Assembly (NCBI GenBank): GCA_035533275.1
Contig: DATLUD010000055.1
Location: 1 to 64,000 of the forward strand
From: SCRA01 sp035533275
Lineage (GTDB): Bacteria > Vulcanimicrobiota > Vulcanimicrobiia > Vulcanimicrobiales > SCRA01
Direction: 5' to 3'
Length of the DNA: 64,000 bases
Both the position numbers and the translations under genes were made by a program. The stretch's first letter is position 1, and every line of letters starts with the position of its first letter. Below are positions 9,701 to 19,923 of this stretch, in pieces. The notes under the pieces are model-generated. The model did not search any database, was not told where the DNA came from, and worked only from the letters and a program-made list of their open reading frames with translations.

Positions 9701-10007
9701 GAATCGCGCCGCCGTCGGGTTGCCACCCGGAGACGATGCAGAGAGCGCTGCCCAAGAACGTGAGCCTGCGCGCCGGTCCGCCGTCCACCGGCATGGCGTA
9801 GACCTCGGGATAGCCCTCGTCGCGGCCCACGAACGCCAGCGTCGATCCGTCGGGCGAGATCCGCGGATGGCTGCACTCGCCGTGCGCGGTCGTCAGCCGC
9901 CTTGCGACGCCGCCGCCAGCCTCGACCGACCAGAGATCGTCCTCGGCGGCGAACACGATGCGATCGCCCCGGATCGTGGGATAACGGAGGTATCCTTTCT
10001 CAGCCAT
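6741..10007 (-). CDS. Tricorn protease homologue
   Basis: Large cytosolic peptidase, 1088 aa, matching archaeal tricorn (about 1070 aa). Domain order: N-terminal beta-propellers with repeated SPDG-type blades (about residues 1-650), a middle helical region, a PDZ domain (GVNVRPGDVILAVNGHTV) and a C-terminal S41-type catalytic domain. Histidine 746 (GTSHAYEG) and serine 969 (FAGSDGDIF) line up with the known charge-relay residues H746 and S965 of Thermoplasma tricorn. A linker near residue 530 is rich in His, Glu and Asp. The start at 10007 is preferred because the in-frame upstream extension is arginine-rich and antisense to the next gene. It degrades oligopeptides downstream of the proteasome or ATP-dependent proteases. 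Confidence 0.9.
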   Translation of the reverse strand: MAEKGYLRYPTIRGDRIVFAAEDDLWSVEAGGGVARRLTTAHGECSHPRISPDGSTLAFVGRDEGYPEVYAMPVDGGPARRLTFLGSALCIVSGWQPDGGAILFTSNAGEPFGTITQPRVIAPTGGDPLTLAYGPARTISLSPEGGVLLGRNNFDPATWKRYRGGTAGVIWIDPDGSGTFRELVRLKGNLSWPMWLGGRVFFLSDHEGIGNIYSADVAGTDVRRHTDCEEYYARFPSTDGRRIVYAAGGEIFVYDPARDESARVEIETPSTAPQTVRRFVPGAPLLESYAPHPEGHSLALIARGQPYTMAHWEEGVLHHGKGSGVRYRLAEWLHDGKRIVVVSDEGGRETFEVHHVDGSVPPREVDPTLAGDAGGGVGRAVELAVSPVSEVIAIANYRQEVMLVDLAAGTARRVDRSPGAPAGDLAFSPDGRWLAYTWAPQHDLSIIRIAEVETGELHDVTTPLRTDVAPAWDPEGQYLYFLSTREFNPVYDALQFDLGFPLGMRPFAVTLRAETRNPFVPRPRPVVAREGHDAKHEHEDEPKPVRVEIDFEGIAGRLLAFPVEEGRYEQIAAAKGRALFTQVPLRGALDNGGWADHHVEAEGTLHAYDFEEQRAAAIAKDVTDFRVAADHETVIYRSGDRLRALDGSEKLPENGDHDEPDDEVGRRTGWVDLDRLQVNVDPRAEWSQMYGEAWRLQREHFWDERMSDVDWDVVFRRYARLLPRIRTRGELSDLLWEMQGELGTSHAYEGGGDVRRPPQYALGFLGADLRCDERGGYRIERIVRGDSWAARLWDSPLAEPGVNVRPGDVILAVNGHTVSREHPPAEFLVNTGGAAVTLRVRAADGSERQVVVRTLNDERPARYRAWVEENRARVHAATDGRIGYLHIPDMGPWGYAEFHRGYLAELGGRDGLIVDARYNRGGHVSPLLLEKLARKRVGYDVSRWGPPQAYPPESVAGPIVGLTNEFAGSDGDIFSHVFKLYKLGPLVGKRTWGGVIGIWPRHALVDGTVTTQPEFSFWFSDVQWSVENYGTDPDVEVEIAPQDYAAGRDPQLEKAIALAVEALEKQPVTMPAFDRRPHLGLPKLPPRR

Positions 10008-10107
10008 AGCCCGCCGCTCTTGGCCACGCGCGGAGAGTTTCCCCCAAGGAAGCGGAGGCGCGGCGCTCCGCAAGGCGGCGGCGCGAGGGGGGTGGAAACC
10101 AGGTGAC

Positions 10108-11292
10108 GTGATCGACTTCTCGCTCTCCGAGGAACTCAGCGCCCTGCGCGACCGCGTCCGCGCCTTCGTCGACCGCGAGGCCGCGCCGCTCGAGGGGCGT
10201 CTCCGCGGCAACCCTCCCGATGCCGCTACCGTCGCCGACCTTCGCGCGAAGGCGCGCGCGGCGGCCATCTACGGCCCGCACATTCCGCGCGAGCTCGGCG
10301 GCCTGGGCCTCGATTGGCGCGGCGTCTCCGTGGCGTTCGAAGCGGCCGGGCGCAGCTTGCTCGGTCCGCTGGCCATGAACGGCGCGGCCCCCGACGAGGG
10401 GAACATGCACCTGCTCCACGAGGTCGCGACACCGGCTCAGCAGGAACGCTATTTGAAGCCTCTCACGGCGGGCGAGATCCGGTCGTGCTTCGCGATGACC
10501 GAGCCCGCGCCCGGCGCGGGGAGCGATCCGGCGATGCTGCGCACGCGCGCGCGCAAGACGGCGAACGGCTGGGTCATCGACGGCCTGAAATGGTTCATCA
10601 CCGGCGCCGAGGGGGCCGCGTTCGCGATCTGCATGGCGCGCACGTCCGACGATGCCGACGGGCGGCGCGGCGCCACCATGTTCCTGGTCGATGCCGACAA
10701 CCCGGGCATGACGATCCGCCGCAAGATCTCCACGCTCGACCACGTGACGGTGGGCGGCCATTGCGAGGTGGCGTTCGAGTCGTGCGAGGTCTCGGGCGAC
10801 GCCGTGCTCGGCGAGGTGGACGAGGGCTTCCGCTACGCTCAGCTGCGCCTGGCGCCCGCGCGCCTCACGCACTGCATGCGGTGGCTGGGCGTGGCGACCC
10901 GCGCCCAGGAGATCGCGGTGGCGCGGGCAGCGGAGCGCACCGCCTTCGGCAAGCGGCTCGGAGAGCACCAAGGCGTGGCCTTCCAACTGGCGGACACGGA
11001 GATCGAATTGCACGCCGCGCGCTTGATGATCTGGCACGCCGCGTGGATGCTCGACCGTGGCGAGAAGGCGCGTCACGAATCCTCGATGGCCAAGACGTTC
11101 GTCGCCGAGGCCGTCTATCGCGCCGTCGACCGCGCCCTGCAAATCTGCGGGTCGCTGGGCGTCTCGGACGACGTGCCGCTGGCGACGTTCATGCGCGAGT
11201 CGCGTCCCTTCCGGATCTACGACGGCCCCTCGGAAGTCCATCGGATGGCGATCGCCGCCCGCCTCTTCCGCCGCCGCGGTAGCGAGGGGTGA
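10108..11292 (+). CDS. Acyl-CoA dehydrogenase family protein
   Basis: FAD-dependent acyl-CoA dehydrogenase, 394 aa. FAD and substrate-binding motifs are present: CFAMTEPAPGAGSDPAMLRT, GWVIDGLKWFITGAE, and the C-terminal QICGSLGVSDDVPLATFMRESRPFRIYDGPSEVH. The ending matches the ACAD10/ACAD11-like subgroup. It heads a four-gene operon with a kinase-like protein, a DUF6285-like protein and a histidine phosphatase. In ACAD10/11 a kinase and an ACAD are fused and act on 4-hydroxyacyl-CoAs, so a similar phosphorylation-elimination route is plausible here (inference). The GTG start follows a rather poor ribosome site. Confidence 0.9.
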   Translation: MIDFSLSEELSALRDRVRAFVDREAAPLEGRLRGNPPDAATVADLRAKARAAAIYGPHIPRELGGLGLDWRGVSVAFEAAGRSLLGPLAMNGAAPDEGNMHLLHEVATPAQQERYLKPLTAGEIRSCFAMTEPAPGAGSDPAMLRTRARKTANGWVIDGLKWFITGAEGAAFAICMARTSDDADGRRGATMFLVDADNPGMTIRRKISTLDHVTVGGHCEVAFESCEVSGDAVLGEVDEGFRYAQLRLAPARLTHCMRWLGVATRAQEIAVARAAERTAFGKRLGEHQGVAFQLADTEIELHAARLMIWHAAWMLDRGEKARHESSMAKTFVAEAVYRAVDRALQICGSLGVSDDVPLATFMRESRPFRIYDGPSEVHRMAIAARLFRRRGSEG

Positions 11293-12293
11293 GCCGCATC
11301 CAGGAAGAGCTCGAGGCCTTCCTCGCGCGCCGCGGCGACCGGTTGCTCTCCCTGCGCCGTTTGGCCGGCGGCGCCTCGCAGGAGGCCTGGATCGTGCACG
11401 TCGCCGGCGGCGGAGCCGCCGGCGAGCGAGATCTCGTGCTGCGCCGCGACATGGGCGGCATGCTGAGCTCCTCAGCGCGTACGCGCGCCGAGGAGTTCGC
11501 CATCCTGCAAGCTGCGCATCGAGCCGGCGTTCCCGTGCCGCGCGTGGTGTACGAGCCATTCGTCCTGGAGGGGCGGGAGGCGTTCCTCATGGAGCATCTC
11601 ACGGGTGAGACCATCGGCCGCCGCCTGGTGCGCGACGATGCTCACGCACAGGCGCGGGAACGCCTGCCGGAGCAGGTCGCCGACGCGCTGGTGCGCATCC
11701 ATCGCGTCGAGACCTCGCAGCTCCCGTTCCTCTTGCCGCCGCGGACGCCCCTCGACTCCATCGAGGCGCTGGAACGCGATCTCGACGCGTGCGGCGAGGG
11801 CCATCCCGCCCTCGAGCTGGGGCTGCGCTGGCTGCGCCTGAACGCGCCGCCGCTCGAGCGCGCGACGCTGGTCCACGGCGACTTCCGCGTCGGCAACTTC
11901 GTGGTGGGCCCCGAAGGACTGCGTGGCGTCTTGGACTGGGAGCTGGCCCATGTGGGCGATCCCGACGAGGACCTCGGATGGTTCTGTGTGCGCGCGTGGC
12001 GCTTTGGTCGCGACGATCGGCCGGCGGGCGGCATCACCACGCGCGAGCGGCTGGTCGCGGCCTACCGTGCGGCCGGCGGGGGCGAGGTCACGACGGAGCG
12101 CCTGCGCTACTGGGAGCTCTTCGGCAACGTGAAGTGGGGCATCGGCGCGCTCTCGCAGGCGGCGCGTCACTTGCGCGGCGAGGAGCCCAGCGTCGAGCTG
12201 GCGGTCTTGGGGCGCCTGGCGGCCGAGATGGAGCTGGAGACGCTGACGTTGCTGGGCGAAGCCGAAGAGGCCCTCGCGGAGGCGCGGCCGTAA
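11289..12293 (+). CDS. APH-type phosphotransferase, ACAD11 kinase-like
   Basis: Small-molecule kinase of the aminoglycoside phosphotransferase fold, 334 aa. The catalytic loop LVHGDFRVGNFVV and the metal-binding DWELAHVGDP are clear; the N-terminal lobe has LRRLAGGASQEAWIV. This subgroup is related to the N-terminal kinase of eukaryotic ACAD10/11, which phosphorylates 4-hydroxyacyl-CoA. The GTG start overlaps the dehydrogenase stop by 4 bp (GTGA), supporting a joint pathway. Antibiotic resistance is unlikely given the context. Confidence 0.88.
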   Translation: MSRIQEELEAFLARRGDRLLSLRRLAGGASQEAWIVHVAGGGAAGERDLVLRRDMGGMLSSSARTRAEEFAILQAAHRAGVPVPRVVYEPFVLEGREAFLMEHLTGETIGRRLVRDDAHAQARERLPEQVADALVRIHRVETSQLPFLLPPRTPLDSIEALERDLDACGEGHPALELGLRWLRLNAPPLERATLVHGDFRVGNFVVGPEGLRGVLDWELAHVGDPDEDLGWFCVRAWRFGRDDRPAGGITTRERLVAAYRAAGGGEVTTERLRYWELFGNVKWGIGALSQAARHLRGEEPSVELAVLGRLAAEMELETLTLLGEAEEALAEARP

Positions 12294-12670
12294 TGCAGGA
12301 TCGCCCCGACGCCGTCGAGCTGATCGCTGCGGTGCGCCACTTCCTCGAGCACGAGGTGCTCCCGGAGCAGACGGAGCAGCGCGGCCGCTTCCGCACCCTG
12401 GTCGCGGCCAACGCGCTGGCCATCGTGGAGCGCGAGATCGCGGTGGGCCCCGCGCCGATGGAGCACGAGCGCGAGCGGCTGCAAGCGTTGCTGCGCACGG
12501 AGCGCCGCGATGTGCGCGAGCTGCGCTTGCAGCTGGCCCGCCGCATCCGCCGCGGCGAGGCCGACGCGGGGGGATGGCGGGAGGCGGTGATCGCCGCCGC
12601 GCGGGCCGGGGTGGAGGCCAAGCTCGCCATCGCCAACCCGCGCTTCTTGGAGCGACGCGATGTCCGCTAG
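12293..12670 (+). CDS. DUF6285-like small protein
   Basis: Helical 125-aa protein: MQDRPDAVELIAAVRHFLEHEVLP, then a conserved RFRTLVAANALAIVEREI segment. This matches the DUF6285 proteins that sit beside acyl-CoA dehydrogenase and APH-type kinase genes in other bacteria. No catalytic motif is evident; it may be an accessory subunit of the kinase or dehydrogenase. It is coupled on both sides: its ATG shares a base with the kinase stop, and its 3' end overlaps the next gene by 11 bp. Confidence 0.72.
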   Translation: MQDRPDAVELIAAVRHFLEHEVLPEQTEQRGRFRTLVAANALAIVEREIAVGPAPMEHERERLQALLRTERRDVRELRLQLARRIRRGEADAGGWREAVIAAARAGVEAKLAIANPRFLERRDVR

Positions 12671-13334
12671 GAGGCTCTGGCTCCTGCGTCACGCGGACGT
12701 TGCCTATTTCGACGACACCGGCCGAGCGGTGCACCCGCGCATGGTCCCCCTGACCGAGCGCGGGCGGGTGCAGGCCAAGGCCGTGCACGACGCGTTGCGC
12801 GACGTGGCATTCGACCGCTGCATCACCAGCGGCTTGCCCCGCACGATGGAGACGGCCCAGATCGTGCTGCACGGGCGCGATCTCCCGGTCGAGGTGCGCG
12901 AGGGATTGCGCGAGATCGAGGGCGGTCGCTTGGCCGACATCGCGCGCGAGCAGCTCCGCGACGAGATCTCCGGGGCGTTCCACGCCGTCGCCCCCGAGCG
13001 CCGCTTCCTGGGCGGAGAGTCGTTCGGGGACTTCCTGCGCCGCGTCCACCGGGTCTTCGACGAGCTGGTGGCGGACGAGGGGTGGCGGGAGCTCCTGGTG
13101 GTGGCCCACGGGGGCACCAACCGCGCCATCCTGGGGCGCGTGCTACGCGCCGAATACGACGCGTTCGCGGCTCTGGAGCAGGACGCGGGCTGCGTCAACC
13201 TCATCGAGCTCGCGGGCGATCACGCCATCGTTCGCCTGTGCAACGCCACCCCCTACGACCCGGCGAAGGCCGAGCTGCGCACCTCCACGCTGGCCCAATA
13301 CGCGGAACAAGCATTACGCTGGCTAGGTGGGTAA
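12660..13334 (+). CDS. Histidine phosphatase family protein
   Basis: Phosphoglycerate-mutase-like phosphatase, 224 aa. The phosphohistidine motif is LLRHADVAY (about residues 8-16); the other catalytic pieces are TSGLPRTMETA, REGLREIEGG and VVAHGGTNRAIL. As fourth gene of the ACAD/APH/DUF6285 operon it probably removes phosphate from a pathway intermediate or acts in repair; the substrate is unknown. Confidence 0.85.
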   Translation: MSARRLWLLRHADVAYFDDTGRAVHPRMVPLTERGRVQAKAVHDALRDVAFDRCITSGLPRTMETAQIVLHGRDLPVEVREGLREIEGGRLADIAREQLRDEISGAFHAVAPERRFLGGESFGDFLRRVHRVFDELVADEGWRELLVVAHGGTNRAILGRVLRAEYDAFAALEQDAGCVNLIELAGDHAIVRLCNATPYDPAKAELRTSTLAQYAEQALRWLGG

Positions 13335-13343
13335 GAGGGGTGC

Positions 13344-14344
13344 ATGGACCACCCCCCGAGGCTGCGTTGGGGAATCGGCGTCTTACTCGGCGTAGGCACT
13401 CTGATCAACTACATCGACCGAGTCAATCTCTCGGTCGCTGGACCGACGCTGGAAAAAGTCTTCAACATCGGACCCGCCGAGCTCGGTATTCTGCTCGGCG
13501 CATTCTTTGGGACGTACTCGCTCCCGCAGATTCCCGTTGGCTTGATCCTCGACCGCTTCGGCGTCACGGTGATCACCCGTTGGGCGACGTTTCTGTGGAG
13601 CATCGCTTCGGGCATCATCACCGCTTCCGCGAGCTTCGGCCACCTGATCGTCTCGCGCGCCCTGCCCGCGCCGCAGCTGACGCTCGCGCGGCCGCGAAGT
13701 TCTCGAACGTCATCGGCGTCCCGCTGGTGGCGTTCTTCGTGTTCAACTTCGGATGGCGTTGGGGCTTCGGGATGACGGCGATCCTGAGCTTCCTGCGCGA
13801 GGGCGGCGCGCAGCCGGAGGGTCTCCCGTCGGTCAACGAGGGAGCCGCGCTCGGCTATCTGCTCACGAAGGCGAAACTCTGGGGCTTGACGATCGGATTC
13901 GCCGCGTACGGATACTCGTTCTATCTCCTCCTGACGTGGCTTCCCGGGTACCTCGTCAAGACGGCGCACATGAACATTCTGAAGTCGGCGGCGTATACCG
14001 CGATTCCGTGGATGGTCGTCACCATCACGGACGTCGTGATCGGAGGATGGCTGGTGGATCATCTCATCGCGCGCGGCGGCAAGGAGACCAAGGTGCGCAA
14101 GACGATCCTCGTGATCGGCATGCTGTTGGGTCTCGCGGTGATCCCGGCTGCCTACAACATCATGGGCTTCGTGGCGCCGGCGGTGACGGGCTTCATCGTG
14201 GGAGCCAGCAACTCGTTCTCCAACGCGTTCATCACGGCAGGCGTCGTCCTGCTCGTCGGCATCGTCTTCTACCTCTTCGTGCTCGGCAGGATCGAGCCGA
14301 TCCCCGAACCCGGAGGTGGCGCGCCGATGCCCCGGCCGGCGTGA
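13344..14344 (+). pseudogene. MFS transporter (ACS family) broken by internal deletions
   Basis: Remnant of an anion:cation-symporter-type MFS carrier. Frame 1 gives TM1-TM4 (WGIGVLLGVGTLINYIDRVNLSVAG to FGHLIVSRA), then near 13660-13690 the match jumps to another frame that resumes with AAKFSNVIGVPLVAFFVFNFGWRWGFG. By comparison with the family I judge three pieces missing: about 30 aa after LIVSRA (with a frameshift), about 25 aa between MTAILSFL and REGGAQPEG, and about 40 aa between LGLAVIPAA and IMGFVAPAVTGFIVG. The intact C-terminal ending LGRIEPIPEP is present. Total length, about 1 kb, is 0.3 kb short of a working gene. Relatives carry hexonates, which fits the sugar-acid kinase that follows. 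An assembly artefact is possible. Confidence 0.75.
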
Positions 14345-15858
14345 ACAGTCGAATCGACCTCCCGTCCCGCAACGGCGTCCTCGTCGGCGTGGACCTCGGG
14401 ACCAGCGCCACGAAGGTCCTGGCGTTCTCGCCCGAGGGCCATGCCGTCGCGGAGGCCTCGGAGCGTTACGGCGTCTCGGTGCCGCGTCCCGACTACGTGG
14501 AGCAGAACGCCGGCGAGATCTACCATGCGGCGATGCGGGCCCTGCGTCGCGTGATCGACACGGTGCACCTCGACGGCCACGAGGTCTCGGCGATCGGTCT
14601 CTCCAGCGCGATGCACGGCGTCTTGCCGGTGGACGAGCAAGGGGAGCCGCTGGGCCCCCTGATGACGTGGATGGACCGGCGCAGCGCGGCGACCGCCGAC
14701 GCCTGGCGCGCCGACGGGAGCGCCCTGGCGCTCTACGCGCGCACGGGTGCGCCGATGCACCCGATGCTGCCCGTCTGCAAGCTGCGCTGGCTCTCCGAGC
14801 ACGACGGCGACCTCTTTCGCCGGGCGGCGCGCTTCGTCTCGATGAAGGAGCTGCTCTTCTACCGCTGGTGCGGCGAGTGGCTGATCGACCACGGGAGCGC
14901 CTCGGGCACCGGTTACTTCGACGTGCGCACGCGGACGTGGGACGCTGTGGGACTGGAGCTGGCGCGCGTGGAGCCGGAACGGCTCTCGCAACCGGCATCC
15001 GGATCGGCCTGGCGCGTGTTCTCGCGGCCGGTCATCGCCGAAGCGCTGCGGCTGACGTACGACGTGCCGGTCGTGCTCTGCTCGAGCGACGGCGCGCTGG
15101 CGAATGTGGGTGTCGGCGCAGTCGATCGCACGGCGATGGCCGTGACGCTGGGCACGAGCGCGGCTGCGCGCGTGGTATGCGGCGAGCCGCTGTTCGACCC
15201 GGCGGGGCGCACGTTCTGCTATGCGCTCGACGACGCGCGGTATGTGATCGGCGGACCGACATCCTCGGCCGGCGGCGTGCTGATGCACCTGCTGGGGATG
15301 CTGCTTCCCGAAGTCGTCGAGGAGGAGCGCTTCGTGCGCGCCGTTGAGCTGGCCGACGGGGTGGAGGCGGGCGCGGGCGGCGTGACGTGCCTTCCGTTCC
15401 TCTCGGGAGAGCGCGCGCCATACTGGAACGCGCATCTGCGCGGCGGTTTCCTCGGGCTCGACCTCGCCCACGACCGGCGCCACTTGCTGCGGGCGGCGAT
15501 CGAGTCGATCGTCCTGGCGCTCTGCACCGTCGCGCGGGTGGTGGAGGCGCAGGCGGGCAGCGTTGAGCGGCTGCTGCTCTCGGGAGGGCTCACCCGCGCG
15601 CCCATCTTCCGCCGCTTGGTGGCGGACATCTTCGGCCGTGAGGCGTGGCTCCCGGATCAGGCCGAGGCCTCGGCGTTCGGCGCGGCGGTCATGGCCGGCG
15701 TGGCCATCGGCGCGTACGCCGACCTCTCCGCGGCCCGCGACCTGGTGTCGTACCCCGAGCGCATCGTCCCTCATGCCGCCCGGCGCGCACGCTACGAGGA
15801 TATCCTGCGGCGCTACGAGGCGGCGGTCGCCGCCACGGCGCCGCTCGCGCACGCTTAG
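14341..15858 (+). CDS. FGGY-family carbohydrate kinase, gluconokinase-like
   Basis: Sugar kinase of the FGGY family, 505 aa. Motifs: N-terminal phosphate loop VGVDLGTSATKVLAF, substrate region LMTWMDRRS, ATP site AMAVTLGTSAAARVV, FLSGERAPYWNAHLRGGFLGL and LLLSGGLTRAPIFRRLVADIFG. The MDRRS and GERAPYWN patterns are those of gluconate kinase (GntK type) more than xylulokinase, but substrate assignment is uncertain. The GTG start overlaps the stop of the broken MFS carrier (GTGA), so the two were one transport-phosphorylation unit. Note that its presumed transporter is no longer intact. Confidence 0.85.
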   Translation: MNSRIDLPSRNGVLVGVDLGTSATKVLAFSPEGHAVAEASERYGVSVPRPDYVEQNAGEIYHAAMRALRRVIDTVHLDGHEVSAIGLSSAMHGVLPVDEQGEPLGPLMTWMDRRSAATADAWRADGSALALYARTGAPMHPMLPVCKLRWLSEHDGDLFRRAARFVSMKELLFYRWCGEWLIDHGSASGTGYFDVRTRTWDAVGLELARVEPERLSQPASGSAWRVFSRPVIAEALRLTYDVPVVLCSSDGALANVGVGAVDRTAMAVTLGTSAAARVVCGEPLFDPAGRTFCYALDDARYVIGGPTSSAGGVLMHLLGMLLPEVVEEERFVRAVELADGVEAGAGGVTCLPFLSGERAPYWNAHLRGGFLGLDLAHDRRHLLRAAIESIVLALCTVARVVEAQAGSVERLLLSGGLTRAPIFRRLVADIFGREAWLPDQAEASAFGAAVMAGVAIGAYADLSAARDLVSYPERIVPHAARRARYEDILRRYEAAVAATAPLAHA

Positions 15859-15917
15859 CGCGCGATCGTCCGAACGGATGATCCTTTCGGAGGATGGCGC
15901 GCGGTGCCGCGAGAGGC

Positions 15918-15923
15918 TAGAAT
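15918..15923 (+). promoter_or_regulatory. Candidate -10 box for the kdp operon
   Basis: TAGAAT sits 27 bp before the first small kdp-linked gene, in the only gap (91 bp) upstream of the operon. No good -35 is present 17 bp upstream (TGGCGC), as expected of a promoter that needs an activator. A short inverted repeat ATCCT/AGGAT (15881-15895) lies about 23 bp further up. Weak evidence, kept because the operon needs a promoter here. Confidence 0.35.
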
Positions 15924-15949
15924 GCGGACGTCATGAGAGATGAGACGCC

Positions 15950-16033
15950 ATGCTCGAGCTTTCGTTGATGGTGCTGACGGTGGCCCTGTTCTACCTGCTC
16001 GATCGCTACGGCGTCGGGTGCGGCCGACTCTGA
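15950..16033 (+). CDS. 27-aa membrane peptide preceding kdpF
   Basis: Reads MLELSLMVLTVALFYLLDRYGVGCGRL. It has one hydrophobic segment followed by a short polar end with a Cys-Gly-Arg-Leu terminus. Short proteins of this pattern (hydrophobic helix, then a Y-x-x-x-C-x-R-L ending) are often found just before kdpF in actinobacterial and proteobacterial kdp operons. The stop shares a base with the kdpF ATG (TGATG), supporting translation. Function unknown; likely a small companion of the Kdp complex. Confidence 0.6.
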   Translation: MLELSLMVLTVALFYLLDRYGVGCGRL

Positions 16034-16119
16034 TGTTCGACCAAATTCTCGGCCTCGTGCTGACCGTCGCGGGCATCGTCTATCTCACGTACGCGATGCT
16101 GCGCCCCGAGAGATTCTAA
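16033..16119 (+). CDS. kdpF: K+-transporting ATPase subunit KdpF
   Basis: 28-aa single-span peptide MFDQILGLVLTVAGIVYLTYAMLRPERF. The ending YLTYAMLRPERF is the family signature. KdpF stabilises the KdpABC complex in the membrane. It lies 15 bp before kdpA. Confidence 0.88.
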   Translation: MFDQILGLVLTVAGIVYLTYAMLRPERF

Positions 16120-16134
16120 GAGGCTGCTTCCACC

Positions 16135-17834
16135 ATGACGGCAACCGGCTGGCTCCAGACCATCGTCATCTTCGCGGTCGTCCTCGCGTGCGTGAAGCCG
16201 CTGGGGCTCTTCATGGCCCGCGTGTTCTCCGGCGAGCGAACGTTTCTCGACCCCGTCGCGGGCCCGGTCGAGCGCGCCGTCTATCGCATTTGCCGGATCG
16301 ATCCGCGGCGCGAGATGTCCTGGCTCACCTACCTCTTCGCGCTACTGGCCTTTCACGTGGTCGGCTTCGCGTATCTCTACGCGCTGCTGCGGACGCAGGC
16401 ATACCTGCCGCTCAATCCGCAGCATCTCGGCAACGTGGCGCCGGACCTCGCCTGGAACACGGCTATCAGCTTCCTGACCAACACCAACTGGCAGTTCTAC
16501 GCGGGCGAGAACACGCTCAGCTACCTCTCGCAGATGGCCGGCTTGGCGTGGCACAACTTCGTTTCGGCGGCGGTCGGCATCGCCGTTGCGGTCGCACTCT
16601 TCCGCGGCATCGCGGGGACCACGGTGAAGACCCTCGGGAACTTCTGGGTCGACCTCACCCGCGGCTGCCTGTACGTGCTCCTGCCGATCTCCGTCCTCGG
16701 CGGGCTGATGCTCGTATGGCAGGGGATACCGCAGAACGTTCACTCGTATCTCAACGTCGCCTCGCTCGAGGGCTTCAAGCAGGCGATCACGGGCGGCCCG
16801 ATGGCCTCGCAAGAGATCATCAAGGAGCTGGGCACCAACGGCGGGGGCTTCATCGGCCAGAACTCCGCCGCGCCCAACGAGAACCCGACGCCCTTCAGCA
16901 ACCTCATCGAGCTGGTCGCGATCTTCCTGATTCCCGCGGCGCTGACGTACACGTTCGGGCGGATGGTCAGGGACCAGCGCCAGGGCTGGGCACTCCTCGT
17001 CGCCATGTCGCTCGTCTTCGCGGGCATGTTCACCGTGGCGTACTGGGCGGAGGCGGCGGGCAACCCCCTCATCCACGCCTTGGGGGTGACGGGCGGCAAC
17101 ATGGAGGGCAAGGAGGTGCGCTTCGGCGTCTCGGGATCCGCACTCTTCGCCGTCATGACCACCCTCACGTCGTGCGGAGCGGTGAACGCGATGCACGACT
17201 CGTTCATGCCGTTGGGCGGCCTGGTTCCGCTCGTCGACATCCAGCTGGGCGAGATCATCTTCGGCGGCGTCGGCAGCGGCATGTACGGCATGCTCGCGAT
17301 GGTGGTTCTGACCGTTTTCATCGCGGGGCTGATGGTCGGCCGGACGCCGGAGTATCTCGGCAAGAAGATCGAGCGCCGCGAGGTGCAGCTCGCGATCCTG
17401 TTCTTCCTGGTGCCGCCGCTTTTCGTGCTGGTGCCCACGGCCATCGCGGCGATCACGCCCGCAGGCTTGGCTACGCTCACCAACGCCGGACCGCACGGGT
17501 TCTCGGAGATCCTCTACGCGTTCTCGTCCGCGGTCGGGAACAACGGCAGCGCCTTCGCGGGACTCGGGGGCAATACGTTTTACGACGTGGCGATGGGCAT
17601 CGCGATGCTCTTCGGCCGCCTCGGCATGATCGTCCCGGCGCTCGCCCTGGCCGGATCCCTGGCCGGAAAGAGGGCCGTGCCGGCATCCGTCGGGACCTTC
17701 ACCACGCACTCTCCCATCTTCATCGTCTTGCTGCTCGGCACGATCGTCATCGTCGGCGCGCTGACGTTCTTCCCCGCCGACGCGCTGGGTCCGATCGTCG
17801 AGCAGCTCCTCATGAACCAAGGAAAGACCTTCTA

Positions 17835-17835
<1 letters not shown>
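16135..17835 (+). CDS. kdpA: K+-transporting ATPase subunit KdpA
   Basis: Potassium-translocating channel-like subunit, 566 aa, full length. The four selectivity-filter regions are readable: TNTNWQFYAGE, LGTNGGGFIGQNSA, TSCGAVNAMHDS and GNNGSAFAGLGG. It ends MNQGKTF and its stop shares a base with the GTG of kdpB (TAGTG). Confidence 0.97.
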
Positions 17836-19907
<2,072 letters not shown>

Positions 19908-19923
19908 GGAGGTGACGACCGCA

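Noticed and set aside
7731..10106. 791-codon plus-strand open frame opposite the tricorn gene
   Set aside because: No recognisable motif; the opposite strand carries a full tricorn protease with catalytic residues.
11289..12293. Aminoglycoside resistance kinase
   Set aside because: The HGDxRxxN fold is shared, but coupling with an acyl-CoA dehydrogenase and DUF6285-like gene points to ACAD10/11-like metabolism.
16188..17834. Extension of the kdpB frame upstream through kdpA, giving a 1239-codon open frame
   Set aside because: The part before 17835 is an out-of-frame shadow of kdpA; KdpB begins at GTG 17835.
19912..19923. GTG at 19912 as kdpC start
   Set aside because: It lies inside the AGGAGGTGA ribosome-binding site; ATG 19924 is correctly spaced.
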